Source: an uncultured Moraxella sp.
GTDB taxonomy: Bacteria; Pseudomonadota; Gammaproteobacteria; Pseudomonadales; Moraxellaceae
Direction of reading: 5' to 3'
Assembly: GCA_927911235.1 (NCBI GenBank)
Contig: CAKMOY010000004.1
Span: forward strand, 1 to 17,688
Length of the DNA: 17,688 bases
The notes beneath the pieces are model-generated. The model worked only from the letters and a program-made list of their open reading frames with translations, was not told the DNA's origin and did not search any database. A program made the translations under genes and the position numbers. Below, piece after piece: positions 17,131 to 17,688 of the stretch (position 1 is its first letter; every line of letters starts with the position of its first letter).

Positions 17131-17176
17131 AAAACCTATCTAAAACCATTAAAATAATGTAAAATAGATAGGTTTT
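17131..17176 (+). repeat. Long hairpin abutting the IS607-type relic
   Basis: AAAACCTATCTA (17131-17142) pairs perfectly over 12 bp with TAGATAGGTTTT (17165-17176). Inside, CATTA (17147-17151) pairs with TAATG (17155-17159) around an AAA loop. It ends six bases before the relic tnpA ATG and finishes in six Ts. It may be the transposon's left end, or a terminator that blocks read-through into the element. Confidence 0.5.
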
Positions 17177-17182
17177 TTAATC

Positions 17183-17295
17183 ATGTACAAACCCAAAGAA
17201 TTTGCCAAAAAATCATACATAGCTTTAGCAATCGGCTATAAGGACTTAGAAAATATAAAAAACAAGTCAAACAAATGGTAAAAGAAACCCAATGA
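17183..17295 (+). pseudogene. tnpA: IS607-type serine recombinase TnpA, collapsed by internal deletion
   Basis: The first codons read MYKPKEFAKK, the standard start of IS607 TnpA, whose MerR-like helix-turn-helix would follow. A second frame then reads IIHSFSNRL-stop-GLRKYKKQVKQ and ends MVKETQ at the TGA 17293-17295. This matches the conserved C-terminal block of IS607 recombinases (FSCRLYGLRKY) with the Tyr codon changed to TAA. About 10 N-terminal and 30 C-terminal codons survive; the rest of the helix-turn-helix and the whole serine catalytic domain are deleted. The TGA overlaps the tnpB ATG (ATGA at 17292-17295), the native arrangement, so the junction with tnpB is original. Confidence 0.72.
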
Positions 17296-17688
17296 TTAAA
17301 GGTCATGTTATCCAACTTAAACCGAATGACAAACAAGCCACCTATTTTGCAAAGGCTTGTGGTGTTGCACGACTTGCCTATAATTGGGCGTTAGGACAAT
17401 GGCAAAACCAATATGAACAAGACAAAAAATAATGCAGTCCACAAGAAGCCATCATTCAACTGAGTAAAGCATTTGACAACTTTTTTAAAAGCAAAGCAAG
17501 TTATCCACAATTTAGAAAAAAAAGGCGTAATGATAGATTTAGTCTAACCAACGACCAATTAGAATTGATGGCAAACGCATTAAAATTCCTAATTTAGGTT
17601 GGGTTAAAATGTGTGAAAAACTGCGACACACAGGCAAAATCCTATCCGCTAAAATCTTTAAACAAGGCGGTAAATGGTTTGTATCGGT
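17292..17688 (+). pseudogene. tnpB: TnpB (IS605/IS607-type RNA-guided nuclease), decayed and cut by the window end
   Basis: The start MIKGHVIQLKPNDKQATYFAKACG, then VARLAYNWALGQWQNQY, is the standard TnpB N-terminus. The frame hits TAA at 17430. It then continues in frame as CSPQEAIIQLSKAFDNFFK and YPQFRKKRRNDRFSLTNDQ, but compared with intact TnpB a segment of about 25-30 residues between these two parts seems missing. A one-base loss near 17566 moves the frame to DGKRIKIPNLGWVKM and TGKILSAKIF, which runs to the end of the window. The RuvC catalytic residues and the right end with its guide RNA lie beyond the window. Several independent lesions make this a non-functional relic. Confidence 0.82.

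Overview
The window is AT-rich (about 60% A+T by eye, not counted) chromosomal DNA of a gammaproteobacterium. The gene set points to Moraxellaceae, most likely Moraxella: SdhE-YgfX pair, malate synthase G, MiaE, TehB of the Haemophilus type, and a small 16-strand-type porin resembling the Moraxella M35/OmpC-like porins. The genus is inferred from remembered family resemblance, not from a search. Almost everything is housekeeping or central metabolism. No CRISPR array, tRNA, rRNA or obvious prophage was seen.

Layout. 1-2000: an XRE-type regulator with a coiled-coil tail, then sdhE-ygfX translationally coupled (TAATG), then a YidB/DUF937 protein with a clear terminator. 2183-3686: a DASS-family dicarboxylate transporter split by one extra A in an A8 run. 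3750-5537: aroE (minus) divergent from pabC (plus). 5659-11154: ribF, ileS and lspA, a commonly conserved order, here interrupted by an inverted tehB between ribF and ileS. ribF has lost its C-terminal tail through a single missing A. 11155-11515: a decayed VapC/PIN toxin relic. 11516-13132: kdsA and miaE converge on a shared terminator. 13371-15539: malate synthase G, full length except for three +1 A insertions within about 35 bp. 15540-16966: a structured non-coding region followed by a porin. 17131-17688: a relic of an IS607-type transposon, with tnpA collapsed to its two ends and tnpB decayed, running off the window.

Pathways: shikimate (aroE) and folate/p-aminobenzoate (pabC); FMN/FAD synthesis (ribF) and flavinylation of succinate dehydrogenase (sdhE); the glyoxylate bypass (glcB) and dicarboxylate uptake; the envelope (lspA, kdsA, porin); and translation (ileS, miaE).

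The two things most worth a second look are (a) the cluster of single-base A/T homopolymer indels that break several otherwise well-conserved genes, which may be sequencing error or real decay, and (b) the unusually structured DNA upstream of the porin: a nested dyad, three A-tracts phased at 10.5 bp, a second dyad, and a leader hairpin. I did not find a convincing new multi-gene system.
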